A stretch of DNA of 64,000 bases from Pseudomonas sp. KNUC1026 (GCF_021650705.1 NZ_CP087138.1:3286001-3350000); one strand, 5' to 3'. Counted from the stretch's first letter, positions 8,230 through 20,046 are shown. Program-made: numbers and translations. Notes: generated by a model not told the origin, from the sequence alone.

Positions 8230-9735
8230 TCAGTTGTTGTACAGGTCGATGATCGCACTCACCGCCTGCGTCTTGACCTTGGCCACGTCATTGCGCGCCT
8301 GGTCGATCTTCGCCAGGTAGCGCTCGTCGATGTCGCCAGTGATGTAGTTGCCGTCGAACACCGCGCAATCGAACTGGTCGATCTTGACCTTGCCGCCACC
8401 GACGGCGTCGATCAGGTCAGGCAGGTCCTGGTACACCAGCCAGTCGGCGCCGATCAGGTCGGCCACTTCCTGGGTGCTGCGGTTGTGCGCGATGAGCTCG
8501 TGCGGGCTCGGCATGTCGATGCCGTAGACGTTCGGGAAGCGCACAGCCGGGGCTGCGGAGCAGAAGTAGACATTCTTGGCGCCGGCTTCGCGTGCCATCT
8601 GGATGATCTGCTTGCAGGTGGTGCCGCGCACGATCGAGTCGTCCACCAGCATCACGTTCTTGCCGCGGAACTCCAGCTCGATGGCATTGAGCTTCTGCCG
8701 TACGGATTTCTTGCGCGCCGCCTGGCCGGGCATGATGAAGGTGCGGCCGATGTAGCGGTTCTTGACGAAACCTTCGCGAAACTTCACGCCCAAGTGGTTG
8801 GCCAGCTCCAGCGCCGAGGTGCGGCTGGTGTCGGGGATCGGGATGACCACATCGATGTCGTGATCGGGGCGTTCGCGCAGGATCTTCTCGGCGAGTTTTT
8901 CACCCATGCGCAGGCGCGCCTTGTACACCGAGATGCCGTCGATGATCGAATCGGGGCGCGCCAGGTACACGTGCTCGAAGATGCACGGTGCGTAATGGGG
9001 GTTGGGCGCGCACTGGCGGGTGTGCAACTGGCCGTCTTCGGTGATGTACACCGCCTCGCCCGGGGCCAGGTCACGGATCAGCGTGAAGCCCAGCACGTCG
9101 AGGGCCACGCTTTCGGAAGCGATCATGTACTCAACGCCTTCGTCGGTGTGGCGCTGGCCGAACACGATCGGGCGGATGCCATTGGGGTCGCGGAAGCCGA
9201 CGATGCCGTAGCCGGTGATCATCGCAACCACCGCGTAACCGCCGCGGCAACGCTTGTGAACATCCTTGACCGCAGCGAACACGTCTTCTTCGGTAGGCTG
9301 CAGCTTGCCGCGCACCGCCAGCTCGTGGGCGAACACGTTCAGCAGCACTTCGGAGTCGGAGCTGGTGTTCACATGGCGAAGGTCAGACTCGTAGATCTCC
9401 TTGGACAGCTGCTCGGCATTGGTGAGGTTGCCGTTGTGCGCCAGGGTGATGCCATAAGGCGAGTTGACGTAGAACGGCTGCGCCTCGGCGGAAGTGGAGC
9501 TGCCCGCCGTGGGGTAGCGCACGTGGCCGATGCCCATGCTGCCCACCAGGCGCTGCATATGGCGCTGCTGGAAGACGTCGCGCACCAGGCCGTTGTCCTT
9601 GCGCAGGAACAGGCGGCCGTCATGGCTGGTGACAATACCGGCAGCGTCCTGGCCGCGATGCTGCAAGACGGTTAACGCGTCATACAGCGCCTGATTGACG
9701 TTCGACTTACCGACGATACCGACGATGCCACACAT
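8230..9735 (-). CDS. purF: Amidophosphoribosyltransferase
   Basis: At 501 residues, this catalyses the first committed step of purine synthesis, from PRPP and glutamine to phosphoribosylamine. It starts MCGIVGIVG; Met removal exposes the catalytic N-terminal Cys of the class II glutaminase domain. The C-terminal half carries the PRPP-binding motif [13 protein letters not shown] near residue 365. The gene follows cvpA by 16 bases, the classical cvpA-purF arrangement, and leads into metZ. Confidence 0.96.
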   Translation of the reverse strand: MCGIVGIVGKSNVNQALYDALTVLQHRGQDAAGIVTSHDGRLFLRKDNGLVRDVFQQRHMQRLVGSMGIGHVRYPTAGSSTSAEAQPFYVNSPYGITLAHNGNLTNAEQLSKEIYESDLRHVNTSSDSEVLLNVFAHELAVRGKLQPTEEDVFAAVKDVHKRCRGGYAVVAMITGYGIVGFRDPNGIRPIVFGQRHTDEGVEYMIASESVALDVLGFTLIRDLAPGEAVYITEDGQLHTRQCAPNPHYAPCIFEHVYLARPDSIIDGISVYKARLRMGEKLAEKILRERPDHDIDVVIPIPDTSRTSALELANHLGVKFREGFVKNRYIGRTFIMPGQAARKKSVRQKLNAIELEFRGKNVMLVDDSIVRGTTCKQIIQMAREAGAKNVYFCSAAPAVRFPNVYGIDMPSPHELIAHNRSTQEVADLIGADWLVYQDLPDLIDAVGGGKVKIDQFDCAVFDGNYITGDIDERYLAKIDQARNDVAKVKTQAVSAIIDLYNN

Positions 9736-9751
9736 GCGACACAACCCCTGT

Positions 9752-10333
9752 TTAATGAACCTGAACGGCCTGCGGCTCCGCTGCCTTTTGGGCGGGGAGC
9801 AACTGGTCCTTGAACGGAATGGTGACCGGCGGCACGACACCGTCGTTCATCCATTGGCTGGTCTTGCCCACGATGAGGTTTTTAGACCAGTCGGCAACCA
9901 GCAGAAAACGCGGCAACAGCTGGGATTGCTGCCACCAGGCGTCCTGCTGGACCGGCCCCAGGCTGAGCAGCCCGGCGGCCACCACCACCAGCAAACCTCC
10001 CCGGGCGGCGCCGAACACCATGCCCAGGAAGCGATCGGTACCGGACAGGCCGGTCACGCGGATCAGTTCACCGATGAGAAAATTGACTAACGCCCCGACC
10101 AGCAAGGTGGCCAGGAACAGGATTGCGCAGCCGACGATGACGCGCGCCGAAGGGGTCTGGATGTAGTTCTCGAGATACGGCGCCAGGCCGCCACCGAACA
10201 TCCAGGCCACACCACCGGCAATGATCCAGGTAACCAGCGACAGGGCCTCTTTGACGAAGCCTCGCTTCAAACTGATCAGAGCGGAGACGGCAACGATCGC
10301 CACGATCGCCCAGTCGACCCAAGTAAATGCCAC
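9752..10333 (-). CDS. cvpA: CvpA family inner-membrane protein
   Basis: This 193-residue membrane protein has about four hydrophobic helices in the first 130 residues and a soluble tail. It matches CvpA (colicin V production), which is encoded before purF in many proteobacteria. Loss of CvpA in other bacteria affects envelope-stress and bile resistance; the molecular activity is unknown. The start is GTG, read as MAFTWVDW. It lies upstream of purF and downstream of the SPOR gene on the same strand. Confidence 0.9.
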   Translation of the reverse strand: MAFTWVDWAIVAIVAVSALISLKRGFVKEALSLVTWIIAGGVAWMFGGGLAPYLENYIQTPSARVIVGCAILFLATLLVGALVNFLIGELIRVTGLSGTDRFLGMVFGAARGGLLVVVAAGLLSLGPVQQDAWWQQSQLLPRFLLVADWSKNLIVGKTSQWMNDGVVPPVTIPFKDQLLPAQKAAEPQAVQVH

Positions 10334-10427
10334 GGCGCAGCCCGTTGACGGATAAGGCGGCGCATTTTACCAGAGGTAACAGGTTACCGCGATGGCGTAT
10401 TCAAATCGCTGCGACGGCCTGAGGCTA

Positions 10428-11111
10428 TCAGGATTTCTCGGGCTCGAAACGCACCACCAGGCCATTCAACTGCTGTTGGCGGTTGAGGTTCGCCCGCAAG
10501 CGATCCGCTTCGGTTCGCTCGATCACCGGCCCCACGAACACACGATTCTTGCCGTCTGCCGAACGCACGTAAGCGTTGTAGCCCTGTGTACGCAGGCGGT
10601 TCTGCAAACCTTCGGCACCGGCCCGGGTGGACAGGCTGGCTACCTGGATTGCCCAGCTCACAGGCACGCCGTTGGTATCGAGCTTGGCGCTGGTATCGGG
10701 TTTGCCGGAAACGCCCGCCACCGGCGCATTTGCCTGCGCCGGCTGAGCAGGCGGCGCAGGCGGAACCGGCAGTGGCGTACTGGCACGCGAACCCTGTGCG
10801 GGCTGGGCCTGCTTGCCGCTACCGCCCTGGGCCGGAGGAACAGGCATGCTCGGCGCCGTGACCGGCTGCGCGTTCGCCTGGGCCTGCTCGCTGCTCGCAG
10901 GCGGCGCAACGGGCTGATTTTCCGGAACCGGCACCGGCTCTACGGTGACTTGTGCCATGGCAGGTGCGCTGGGCGCTGCCGGCGCATCGACTCGCACCTG
11001 GCGGGTTTCATCCGGCCGGCTGAACAGCATCGGCAAAAAGATCACCGCCAGGGCTATCAATACCACGGCGCCGACCATCCGCTGCTTGACCACGCTATCG
11101 AGCATCGCCAA
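10428..11111 (-). CDS. SPOR-domain membrane protein (DedD-like)
   Basis: At 227 residues it has a short cytoplasmic N-terminus, one membrane helix (about 12-30), a long Pro/Ala/Gln-rich linker (about 40-145) and a C-terminal SPOR domain (about 150-224, WAIQVASLSTRAGAEGL onward). SPOR domains bind denuded septal peptidoglycan, so a cell-division role like DedD is likely. Comparison with relatives that begin MALLD favours the TTG start at 11111, with GGGAGG 4 bases before it; an ATG at 11105 is the alternative. The folC stop is 9 bases upstream. Confidence 0.8.
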   Translation of the reverse strand: MAMLDSVVKQRMVGAVVLIALAVIFLPMLFSRPDETRQVRVDAPAAPSAPAMAQVTVEPVPVPENQPVAPPASSEQAQANAQPVTAPSMPVPPAQGGSGKQAQPAQGSRASTPLPVPPAPPAQPAQANAPVAGVSGKPDTSAKLDTNGVPVSWAIQVASLSTRAGAEGLQNRLRTQGYNAYVRSADGKNRVFVGPVIERTEADRLRANLNRQQQLNGLVVRFEPEKS

Positions 11112-11120
11112 AAGGCCTCC

Positions 11121-12401
11121 CTACTCAGACCGCTCGCCCAGCCACTCAAGGGCTTGGGCCACACAGAAAAACGAACCGAACACCACGATTTCATCGCCCT
11201 CGCCCGCCCGCTCGCACTCGAAGTCGAGCGCAGCGGCGACGCTGTCATGAGACGCTACGCTCGCGCCAAGGTTCGCAAGCGCCTGCGCAAGTTCATCAGC
11301 CGGGCGGCTGCGGGGCGTAGGCAATGGCGCCACTGACCATCGTGCGAACGCTGAAGCCAGGGGGCCGACAACGCCGGGCAGGTCCTTGTCGGCCAGCAGG
11401 CCGAACACCGCAACCCGTTGCCCGGCGACCGGCCGGGCCTGCAAACGCTCGCGCAGGTACAGCGCAGCATGCGGGTTGTGGCCTACATCCAGCATCAGAT
11501 GCACCTGGCGGCCGTTCCACTCGACCTGGCGGCGATCGAGCCGCCCAGTGACCCGTGCCGCGCTCAATGCACGGGCAAGCGCTTCGGGCTGCCACGCCAG
11601 GCCCGACAGGGCATAGCCCTGCAACGCCAGTGCAGCGTTCTCCATCGGCAGGTCAAGCAGCGGCAGGTCGTTCAGCACCAGTGGCTGGCCATCCCTGCTC
11701 GTGCCCTGCCAGGCCCATTGCCGGGCACCGACTTGCAGGTTGTAGTCGCGGCCACGCAATGACAGCGGGCAGGCCAGCGCCTGGGCCTGCTCAAGCAATG
11801 GTGCAGGCGGGTCGAGGTCGCCCACCAGCGCCGGCACGCCCGCGCGGAAGATACCGGCCTTCTCGAACGCCACCGACTCACGGGTATTACCCAGGTATTC
11901 GGCATGGTCCAGCCCGATGCTGGTGACAAGCGCGAGGTCGGCATCGACCAGGTTGACCGTATCCAGCCGCCCGCCGAGGCCGACTTCCAGTACCACGGCG
12001 TCAAGCCCGGCGCGCGCGAACAGCCAGAAGGCTGCCAGTGTGCCCATTTCGAAATAGGTCAGGGTGATGCCGCCGCGCGCGGCTTCGACGGCCGCGAAGG
12101 CCTCGCATAGAGCCTCGTCGGTCGCCCACTCGCCGCCCACGCTTACCCGCTCGTTGTAGGTAAGCAGGTGCGGTGAGCTGTAGACACCCACTTTCAACCC
12201 CTGGGCTTGCAGCAGGCTCGCCAGCAGGGCGCAGGTGGAGCCCTTGCCGTTGGTGCCGGTGACCACGACCTGGCGCGGCGCCAGGCGTGCGAGGCCCAGC
12301 CGCTGCATCACCTGGCGCGAGCGCTCAAGGCCCATGTCGATGGCCGAAGGGTGCAGTTGCTCAAGCCAGGCCAGCCACTGCGCCAGGGTGCGTTGGGTCA
12401 T
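11121..12401 (-). CDS. folC: Bifunctional folylpolyglutamate/dihydrofolate synthase
   Basis: A 426-residue Mur-ligase-fold enzyme that adds glutamate to dihydropteroate and to reduced folates. The P-loop is [12 protein letters not shown] (about 46-57). The folate signature [12 protein letters not shown] and the C-terminal ligase domain (LDVGHNPHA) are intact. The ATG overlaps the accD stop by 4 bases (ATGA), so it is coupled to accD as in other gammaproteobacteria. Confidence 0.95.
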   Translation of the reverse strand: MTQRTLAQWLAWLEQLHPSAIDMGLERSRQVMQRLGLARLAPRQVVVTGTNGKGSTCALLASLLQAQGLKVGVYSSPHLLTYNERVSVGGEWATDEALCEAFAAVEAARGGITLTYFEMGTLAAFWLFARAGLDAVVLEVGLGGRLDTVNLVDADLALVTSIGLDHAEYLGNTRESVAFEKAGIFRAGVPALVGDLDPPAPLLEQAQALACPLSLRGRDYNLQVGARQWAWQGTSRDGQPLVLNDLPLLDLPMENAALALQGYALSGLAWQPEALARALSAARVTGRLDRRQVEWNGRQVHLMLDVGHNPHAALYLRERLQARPVAGQRVAVFGLLADKDLPGVVGPLASAFARWSVAPLPTPRSRPADELAQALANLGASVASHDSVAAALDFECERAGEGDEIVVFGSFFCVAQALEWLGERSE

Positions 12402-13294
12402 ACCTCGGCAGCGACCGGCAGGTGAGCTTGCACAGGCGTGGGCTGGTTGGTCATCTGCGCCAGGATGCGAGCCAGGCGCGGACGCAGCTCGTCACGGGAG
12501 ATGATCAGATCGATGGCGCCATGATCGAGCAGGAACTCGCTGCGCTGGAAGCCCTCGGGCAATTTTTCACGAACGGTCTGTTCGATGACGCGGGGGCCTG
12601 CAAAACCGATCAGCGCCTTGGGTTCGCCGACGATCACGTCACCGAGCATCGCCAGGCTTGCCGACACACCGCCGTAGACCGGGTCGGTCAGCACCGAGAT
12701 GAACGGAATGCCTTCTTCGCGCAGGCGTGCCAGCACCGCAGAGGTTTTGGCCATCTGCATCAGCGAGATCAGCGCTTCCTGCATGCGGGCGCCACCGGAG
12801 GCGGAGAAGCAGATCATCGGGCAGCGGTTTTCCAGCGCGTAGTTGGCGGCGCGCACGAAGCGCTCGCCAACCACGGCGCCCATCGAGCCACCCATGAAGC
12901 TGAATTCGAAGGCGCTGCACACCACCGGCAGGCCCATCAAGGTGCCGCTCATGGAGATCAGAGCATCTTTTTCGCCGGTCTGCTTTTGCGCGCCGACCAG
13001 GCGGTCCTTGTACTTCTTGCTGTCGCGGAATTTCAGACGGTCGACCGGTTCCAGATCGGTGCCCAACTCTTCTCGGCCTTCTTCATCGAGAAAGATATCC
13101 AGGCGCTGGCGCGCGCCGATGCGCATGTGGTGGTTGCACTTGGGGCATACGTCGAGGGTCTTTTCCAGCTCTGGCCGGTACAGTACGGCCTCGCAGGACG
13201 GGCATTTGTGCCAGAGCCCCTCGGGAACCGAGCTCTTCTTCACCTCCGAACGCATGATCGAAGGGATCAGTTTGTCTACCAGCCAGTTGCTCAT
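12398..13294 (-). CDS. accD: Acetyl-CoA carboxylase carboxyltransferase subunit beta
   Basis: This 298-residue subunit transfers the carboxyl group from carboxybiotin to acetyl-CoA, giving malonyl-CoA for fatty-acid synthesis. It has the N-terminal four-Cys zinc finger (CPSC...CPKC, about residues 29-51) and the crotonase-fold motif [15 protein letters not shown] near residue 165. It works with AccA, which is encoded elsewhere. It overlaps folC by 4 bases and follows trpF after about 170 bases that hold no recognisable gene. Confidence 0.96.
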   Translation of the reverse strand: MSNWLVDKLIPSIMRSEVKKSSVPEGLWHKCPSCEAVLYRPELEKTLDVCPKCNHHMRIGARQRLDIFLDEEGREELGTDLEPVDRLKFRDSKKYKDRLVGAQKQTGEKDALISMSGTLMGLPVVCSAFEFSFMGGSMGAVVGERFVRAANYALENRCPMICFSASGGARMQEALISLMQMAKTSAVLARLREEGIPFISVLTDPVYGGVSASLAMLGDVIVGEPKALIGFAGPRVIEQTVREKLPEGFQRSEFLLDHGAIDLIISRDELRPRLARILAQMTNQPTPVQAHLPVAAEV

Positions 13295-13466
13295 GCTTGC
13301 TCATCTCCAGTAACGGGGCTGCCATTCCAGCCAGGTGCCCCGGCCTTGGGTGTGTGTTCGGGCGTGGTGGCGCCAAGGCGCCGCCCGGTAAACCAAGGTG
13401 ACGGCCGCTGGCCATCACCGTATTGAAATGTGTGGACGGCACAGCCACGCCTGCCGTCACATGTGC

Positions 13467-14102
13467 TCAATTTGCCGCCGCCTCGCCTACCGCAGCGGTG
13501 AACGCCTTCATGAGCCCGGCATCCTTGATGCCTTTGGCAGCCTCCACACCGCCGCTCACATCCACGGCCCAGGGCCTGACCTGGGCAATGGCCTGGCCGA
13601 CGTTGGCCGGGGTAAGGCCGCCGGCCAGGATGACCGGCAGGCCAAGGCCCGCAGGCACCAACGACCAGTCGAAGGCCTGCCCGGTGCCACCCGGCACGCC
13701 TTCGACGAAGGTGTCGAGCAGCACGCCGCGGGCACCGCTGGCGCGGTAGGCGTGGCAGGCTGCGGTGATGTCGTCACCGGCGCGCACGCGCAAGGCCTTG
13801 ACCCACGGGCGGCCATGGCCTTCGCACTGCGCGGGTGTTTCGTCACCGTGGAACTGCAGCAGGTCGAGCGGAACAGCGTCGAGAATCTCCCCGAGCTCGC
13901 AGCGGCTGGCATTCACGAACAGGCCAACCGTGGTCACGAACGGCGGCAAAGCCTGCACGATCGCCCTCGCCTGCTGCACCGTGACCGCTCGCGGGCTTTT
14001 GGCATAGAACACCAGGCCAATGGCATCGGCGCCGGCATGGGCGGCCGCAAGGGCGTCTTCCACGCGGGTGATGCCACAGATTTTGCTGCGAACAGCGGCC
14101 AT
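13467..14102 (-). CDS. trpF: Phosphoribosylanthranilate isomerase
   Basis: A 211-residue TIM-barrel enzyme of tryptophan synthesis that converts N-(5'-phosphoribosyl)anthranilate to the ribulose form. The catalytic Cys is in KICGIT (about residue 9), and the general-acid Asp is in LLQFHGDE (about 127). A Met-starting reading at 14102 fits the family start; upstream codons belong to the spacer after truA. TrpF stands alone in Pseudomonas, away from the other trp genes, between truA and accD. Confidence 0.95.
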   Translation of the reverse strand: MAAVRSKICGITRVEDALAAAHAGADAIGLVFYAKSPRAVTVQQARAIVQALPPFVTTVGLFVNASRCELGEILDAVPLDLLQFHGDETPAQCEGHGRPWVKALRVRAGDDITAACHAYRASGARGVLLDTFVEGVPGGTGQAFDWSLVPAGLGLPVILAGGLTPANVGQAIAQVRPWAVDVSGGVEAAKGIKDAGLMKAFTAAVGEAAAN

Positions 14103-14159
14103 AAAGGAAAACTCTGCCTGCAAAGAAGGGCCGGATAGTAGCAAACCCGACCCGGCCCG

Positions 14160-15014
14160 TCAGCCCGCGGGTTCATTCAGTGGCGTTAAAAAATGGGGCC
14201 CGATGTATCGCACCGGCACCTCGTAAACCTGGGGATACTCCACTTCCACCAGGTACAGGCCGAAGGGATGAGCAGTTACCCCACCCTCACGGCGAGAGCG
14301 ACCTTCCAGCACCTGGCGCGCCCATTCCACTGGCCGCTCCCCTGCACCAATGGCCATCAGCACGCCGGCAACGTTGCGCACCATGTGGTGCAGGAAGGCG
14401 TTGGCACGGATATCGAGCACGATCAGTTTGCCGAACGCCTGCACGCGCAGATGATGCACTTGTTTGATCGGCGACTTGGCCTGGCACTGACCGGCACGGA
14501 AGGCAGTGAAATCATGCGTGCCCACCAACGCCTGGGCCGCTTCGGCCATGCGCTCGACATTCAGTGGCCGGTAGTTCCAGGTCACCTCCTCGCCCATGTG
14601 CGCCGGGCGGATCGGGTCGTTGTAGATCACATAGCGATAGCGCCGCGCCTTGGCCTTGAAACGGGCGTGAAAATCGGCCGGCATCACTTTGGCCCAGGTC
14701 ACGCTGACGTCGTGGGGCAATTCGGCGTTGGCGCCCATCACCCACGCCTTGAGCGGGCGCTGCACCTGGGTATCGAAGTGCACCACTTGCCCGCAGGCGT
14801 GTACGCCAGCATCGGTACGCCCGGCGCACATCAGTGAAATGGGGGCGGCCGCTACCCGCCCCAGCGCGCGCTCCAGGGTTTCCTGAACCGTCTGGGCGGT
14901 GCTGGCCTGGCGTTGCCAGCCAGCGTAGCGCGAACCTTTGTACTCAACGCCCAAGGCGATGCGGGTGTAGCCTTCGGCGGCGATTTCACTGGCGGCGGGT
15001 TCAGAGCTGTTCAC
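14160..15014 (-). CDS. truA: tRNA pseudouridine(38-40) synthase
   Basis: This 284-residue TruA makes pseudouridine at positions 38-40 of the tRNA anticodon stem. The catalytic Asp is in CAGRTDAGVHA (about residue 68), and the family motif RANAFLHHMVRN is near 205. The GTG start at 15014 gives a short non-conserved leader before YTRIALGVEYKGSRYAGWQ. It lies between fimV and trpF in the usual Pseudomonas order. Confidence 0.95.
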   Translation of the reverse strand: MNSSEPAASEIAAEGYTRIALGVEYKGSRYAGWQRQASTAQTVQETLERALGRVAAAPISLMCAGRTDAGVHACGQVVHFDTQVQRPLKAWVMGANAELPHDVSVTWAKVMPADFHARFKAKARRYRYVIYNDPIRPAHMGEEVTWNYRPLNVERMAEAAQALVGTHDFTAFRAGQCQAKSPIKQVHHLRVQAFGKLIVLDIRANAFLHHMVRNVAGVLMAIGAGERPVEWARQVLEGRSRREGGVTAHPFGLYLVEVEYPQVYEVPVRYIGPHFLTPLNEPAG

Positions 15015-15041
15015 GGTCGGGCCTGCTGTAGAAAAACGAAA

Positions 15042-15065
15042 GCGGCAGCCCTCAGGGGCTGCCGC
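15042..15065 (-). terminator. Intrinsic terminator of fimV
   Basis: A 10-bp perfect stem with a 4-base loop, followed on the minus strand by TTTCGTTTTT, lies 19 bases after the fimV stop and before truA. Confidence 0.85.
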
Positions 15066-15083
15066 CTGGGTGAAACGCGAGGG

Positions 15084-17685
15084 TCAGGCTAGCTGTTCAA
15101 GCATGCGCCGGGCTTCGCTTTGCTGGGCACTATTGCCCTCCTTCATGACCTCATCGAGGATGTCGCGAGCTCCATCGGAGTCCTGCATTTCGATGTAGGC
15201 CTTGGCCAGGTCCAGCTTGGTGGTCACTTCGTCGGTTTCGGCCATGAAGTCGAAATCGTCGAGGCCACCGCTGTTCTGGTTCATGTCACGTGAGAACTGC
15301 CCCAACTGCGCGTTGACCTCATTCAGGTCGGCGGCGAAGCGGTCTTGCTCCTCAGGGTGCTCGTCAGCCAGCGACAGGTCGAAGTCGTCCGGCAGCGAGG
15401 CGGCTGGCGCCGGCTCAGGCTCGAGGTCGTCCAGTTCATCGGTCGGCGATGGCGCCGGATCGTGGGCGGGTACGTCCAGATCGAAATCGGCCAGGTCCAG
15501 TTCCCGGGCTCGCTCGGCTTCGGTATCGCGCAGCAGCGCGTCGAAGTCCAGGTCATTGATCGCTGCACTTTCGGCCTTTGGCGCAGGCTCTGCGGTCACC
15601 GGGTCGATGCCGTCCAGGCTCAGGTCGAAGTCGGTGTCGAACACCTCACCGATGGGCTCGGGCGCATCGGGTTCGTCCTGCAGCAGGTCCTTGACGTATT
15701 GGGCATCCATCTCGGCAGCCACCGCTGCCGCGCTGAGCCCGGCGACGGCCGCGACACCGACCATGGCGGGGAAACGCGACTTGAGGTTCTCGACCTCGGC
15801 CTGATTGGCGCCACTGGCTTGCAGGCGGCGCTCGTTGGCAACGAACAGATCGCGGTCACCTTGCTGCGCATAGACTTCCATCAGCTTCAGGCGCAGCTCG
15901 CTGCGGCCTGGCTCAGCCTCGACTGCTGGCTCCAGCAGGTCAGCAGCATGGTTGAAACGGCCACGCTCGATGGCGTCCTGGGCCTGGGTGAGGACATCGT
16001 CAGCCGCCGGGGCCTTGACCAGGCTGGCAACGGTGGGCACGTCGTTTTCAGGCGGTGGCGCAGGCGCGAACGGCGCCGGGCCACTGGCAGCCGCCTGCGC
16101 GGCTGCAGCGGACGCCGCGACCATCGCCGGGGTGAGCTTGACGTTGGGTGCCTGTGGATCAAGGCCTTCGAAACTGGTCAGGGGAAGTTCGAAATCTTCC
16201 TCCCGGAACTCACGCTCTTCTTCCAGCGCCCGAGCCATGCGCGTGTGCTTTTCGGCCTGTTCCTGCGCTTTACGCCGCCTGGCCAGCAACCAGGCTGCAA
16301 GCAGCACGACCAGTAGCGCGATGCCACCAGCCGCGCCCAGCACGTACGGGTTGCTGGCCGTCGCGGGCGTGCTCAGAAGCGGGCGCGTTGGCGGGCGCTG
16401 CACCTGACGCATCGGCGCCCGGCGCGGCGGCGCCCGGCACGGCGGCGCCCGAAGCTCCCGCAGCAGGCTCTGTGGCCTTGCCGTCGGGTGTAGCAGGAGT
16501 TTGCCCGGTAGCACCCTCGGATGGCGTTGGCGAAGGAGCCGAGCCAGGGTTTGCCGCCGTACCGGGTGCCTGGCTGAGCTGTGCGTTGATCGCAGGCGTG
16601 GAAGGCGTGGCCGAACCAGGCGCTGCCGGTTGGGCGGAAGGCGCCGCAGCGGCAGCCTCCAATCGCGCCAATTGGTCGTTTTTCAGGTCGATCAGGCGCT
16701 GAAGCTTGTCGAGCTGGCTTTGCAGGTCAGCGTTACGGCTGTTGAGCTCGTCGTTTTCACGGCGCGTCGAGTCGAGGCTCTCCTGGGTTGTGGAAAGCTG
16801 ATCGCGCAACGCCTTCTGGTCCGCTGCCGCGCCTCGGCCATTGCGAGCATCACCGGAGACCAGGGTCAGGTTGTCTTTTGGATCGACAGCCGGCGCTGAG
16901 CCCTTGGCGCCCCGGCGCGTGGCGTCGACCTGTTGCGCGCGTGGGCCGATGCGGCGCCCTTCGCGCCAGGCCGCGTTCTGCCGGGCCACCTCGGTAACCG
17001 CCTGGGGCTGGGCCAGGGCGGTAGCGTTCGGCGCATCGGGCAGGCGCAGCACCTGGCCTGCACGCAGGCGGTTGATGTTGCTGTCGAGAAACGCATCAGG
17101 GTTGAGCGCCTGGATGGCCAGCATGGTCTGCTGCACCGAGGCACCGGCCGGGCGCACCCGGGCAGCGATTTCCCAGAGCGTATCGGGGCTCTTGGTAGTG
17201 TATTGAGCGTTCTTGCTCGCCGTAGTGACCGCAGGCGACGCTGTACCGCGGGCCGCAGGCGCTGCGGCTGCGCCCTGTGGCGAAAATCTGGACGGGTCGA
17301 CCAGCACGCTGTAGTCGCGCATCAGGCGCCCGGCCGGGTACACCACCTGCACCAGGAATTTGACCATCGGGTCAGGCAACGCGCCGCTGGAAGTGACCTG
17401 AATCACGCTGCGGCCCTGGGCGTTGATCACCGGAGTGAAGTTCAGCTGGTTCAGGTACGCCGCACGGTTGACCCCGGCTTTGCTGAAGTCGTCGGGCGAC
17501 GCCAGGCTCGGGACGATCTCGGGCGCGGTCAGGTTACCGACATCACGCAATTCGATCTCCGCCAACAGCGGCTGATTGGGGGCCGACTTGAGCGTCACCT
17601 CTCCCAATTCCAGGGCTTGTACGAGCCCCGAGGACAATGTCGATGCCGCGGCGATCGCCAATGCCAGCTTACGGAGATGAACCAT
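15084..17685 (-). pseudogene. fimV: FimV-type peptidoglycan-binding motility hub protein, frameshifted
   Basis: FimV is an inner-membrane scaffold for type IV pili, twitching and cAMP signalling. From the ATG at 17683 the N-terminal half shows a signal peptide (1-24), the FimV N-terminal domain, a LysM domain (about 160-225) and a coiled coil (about 300-350). The rest, with its TM helix (YVLGAAGGIALLVVLLAAWL), acidic cytoplasmic region and TPR-like FimV C-terminal domain ending MLEQLA, lies in another frame. The change falls near 16370-16400 in a GC-rich Ala/Pro linker. Total length is 2602 bases, so there is one extra base or two missing. Repaired length would be about 867 residues. A strong terminator follows. 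Confidence 0.85.
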
Positions 17686-17753
17686 GGCCAATTCCTTTGT
17701 GAACTTACAGGGTGAAGCCAGAAACACGACGAAAAACAACGCTCAAGTATCTT

Positions 17754-18745
17754 TTAGGCAAGGTCTTTTATCAACAATTCCGCAATTTGCACAGCGTTGA
17801 GGGCTGCGCCCTTGCGCACGTTGTCCAGCGTCAACCACAGGTTGACCTCACATTCACTGCGAAGGCCCGGCCGCAACCGGCCGGCATACACCACGTCCTG
17901 GCCTACCGCATCGCCAACCGGCGTGGGGTAGTCCCCTCGTCTTCCACCAGCTCCAACCCCTTGGCCTGGCTGAGCAACCGGTTGACTTGAGCGATATCAA
18001 CGGCCGCATCACTGACCAGGCTCAGGGTGAGGCTATCGCCGAAAAATACCGGGACCTGAACGCACGTCGCGGCTACTTCCAGTAAAGGCAGTTCCAGCAC
18101 TTCTCGCAATTGCGCGTCGATACGCTTTTCCAGCGCCAGTTGACCAGCGGCATCGGGCTTGCCGACCTGAGCGAGCACGTTGAACGCAATTTGCCGGTCG
18201 AAGTGCCGAGGCTCCAGCGGCCTCGCATTGAGCAACTCGGCGGTTTGCCGGGCCAGTTCCTCTACCCCTTCACGCCCGGCACTGGAAACAGCCATGCAGC
18301 CGGTGACGGTCAGGCGCTTGGGCGCCAACACCTGGCGCAATGGCGCCAGCGCCACGGCCAGCGCAACGACCGGGCTGCATGGGCTGACCGCCTCGCGAGC
18401 GGTGAACGCTTCGGCGTTGGCTTCGGGCACGATGGCAGGGGCATCGAGCACGCCGGCCAGGTCGATGATCGCGCACCCGGCCTGGCGCGCGCGTGGCGCG
18501 AAAGCCTGCGTGGTAGCGGGCGCGGCAGCGAAGAACACCAGCCCCACCTGGCTGAAGTCGAAGGCATCGACCTCACGCACGCGCAGGTTCTTGCCGCGAA
18601 ACGGCAACGACTTGCCCGCCGACTCCAGGCTCGCCAGCAGATGCAGGGTGCCGACCGGAAAGCTGCGCTCCTCGAGGATTTCCACCAGGGTTTCCCCCAC
18701 ACGGCCAGTGGCACCGACGATGGCGATATCCAGGGTTGCGGGCAT
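17754..18745 (-). pseudogene. Asd-like (Usg-type) aspartate-semialdehyde dehydrogenase paralogue, frameshifted
   Basis: The start matches the NAD-binding end of the aspartate-semialdehyde dehydrogenase family (IAIVGATGRVGETLVEIL). Such Usg-like paralogues lie between asd and fimV/truA and probably lack dehydrogenase activity: Ser replaces the usual context around the active-site Cys (GCMAVSS). At 17933-17936 a GGGG run breaks the frame. The original frame stops at 17903, while the family C-terminus (DYPTPVGDAVGQDVVYAGR... to IAELLIKDLA) continues in the -1 frame to TAA at 17754. One extra G restores about 330 residues. Confidence 0.8.
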
Positions 18746-18819
18746 GGGTTGACCTCTTTGGGGGAATGCGAAAGGGGCGAGACTTTAACAGGGCCGGCGG
18801 TGCGCCCGCCACAGGCGAT

Positions 18820-18849
18820 AAAAAACCCGCGGGCCTTTCGGCGCGCGGG
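18820..18849 (-). terminator. Intrinsic terminator of asd
   Basis: On the minus strand a CCCGCG/CGCGGG stem continues past one mismatch into GCC/GGC with a GAAA loop, then six T residues. It separates asd from the downstream asd-like paralogue. Confidence 0.8.
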
Positions 18850-18869
18850 CTCGTGCGATCCGCTGATGA

Positions 18870-19982
18870 TCAGCGCTCGAGCAGGATACGCAGCATGCGC
18901 CGCAGCGGCTCGGCAGCGCCCCACAGCAGTTGGTCGCCCACGGTGAAGGCACCCAGGTACTGCGAACCCATGTTCAGCTTGCGCAGGCGGCCCACCGGCA
19001 CGTTCAGGGTGCCAGTGACCTTGGTGGGAGTCAGCTCCTGAAGGCTGGCTTCACGTTGGTTGGGCACCAGGGTGACCCAAGGATTGTGCTGGCTGATCAA
19101 GCCTTCGATGTCAGCCATCGGCACATCCTTGTTCAGCTTGATGGTCAGCGCCTGGCTGTGGCAACGCATGGCGCCGATGCGCACGCAGATGCCGTCGACC
19201 GGGATCGGGTTCTTGAAGCGGCCCAGGATCTTGTTGGTCTCGGCCTGGCCTTTCCACTCTTCACGGCTCTGGCCGTTGGGCAGTTCCTTGTCGATCCAGG
19301 GGATGAGGCTGCCGGCCAGTGGCACACCGAAGTTTTCGGTCGGATAGGCCTCGCTGCGCATGGCCTCGGCGACCTTGCGGTCGATGTCGAGGATGGCGCT
19401 GGCGGGGTTGGCCAGTTCGTCGGCTACCGACTGATGGGTGGCGCCCATCTGGCGAATCAGCTCGCGCATGTTCTGCGCGCCCGCACCCGATGCAGCCTGG
19501 TAGGTCATGGCGCTCATCCACTCCACCAGGCCTGCTTCGAACAGGCCGCCCAGGCCCATCAGCATCAGGCTGACGGTGCAGTTGCCGCCGATGAAGTTCC
19601 TGGTGCCGGCCTCAAGCTTCTGGTCGATGGCCTTGCGGTTGACCGGGTCGAGCACGATGACTGCGTCATCTTCCATGCGCAGGCTGGAGGCAGCGTCGAT
19701 CCAGTAACCCTGCCAGCCCGCCTCGCGCAGTTTGGGGAAGACTTCGCTGGTGTAGTCGCCGCCCTGGCAGGTCAGGATCACATCGAGGCCCTTGAGCTCG
19801 TCGATGTTGTAGGCGTCCTTGAGCGGGGCGACGTCCTTGCCGATGGCAGGGCCCTGGCCGCCGACGTTCGAGGTGGTGAAAAACACCGGTTCGATAAGGT
19901 CGAAGTCCTGCTCTTCCAGCATCCGCTGCATGAGCACGGAGCCAACCATACCGCGCCAACCGATCAGACCTACACGTTTCAT
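18870..19982 (-). CDS. asd: Aspartate-semialdehyde dehydrogenase
   Basis: At 370 residues, this reduces aspartyl phosphate to aspartate semialdehyde for Lys, Met, Thr and diaminopimelate synthesis. It has the N-terminal dinucleotide motif [11 protein letters not shown], the catalytic Cys in GGNCTVSLM (about residue 135), and the family [11 protein letters not shown] and [13 protein letters not shown] segments. It is intact, unlike the paralogue downstream. It follows leuB after 64 bases, and its own terminator lies at 18820-18849. Confidence 0.95.
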   Translation of the reverse strand: MKRVGLIGWRGMVGSVLMQRMLEEQDFDLIEPVFFTTSNVGGQGPAIGKDVAPLKDAYNIDELKGLDVILTCQGGDYTSEVFPKLREAGWQGYWIDAASSLRMEDDAVIVLDPVNRKAIDQKLEAGTRNFIGGNCTVSLMLMGLGGLFEAGLVEWMSAMTYQAASGAGAQNMRELIRQMGATHQSVADELANPASAILDIDRKVAEAMRSEAYPTENFGVPLAGSLIPWIDKELPNGQSREEWKGQAETNKILGRFKNPIPVDGICVRIGAMRCHSQALTIKLNKDVPMADIEGLISQHNPWVTLVPNQREASLQELTPTKVTGTLNVPVGRLRKLNMGSQYLGAFTVGDQLLWGAAEPLRRMLRILLER

Positions 19983-20046
19983 CGCAACTGCACCTTGGTT
20001 AGAAGTGGGCCACCGCGGCTGTGGTTCACGCGGTGGGCCGGAGAGA

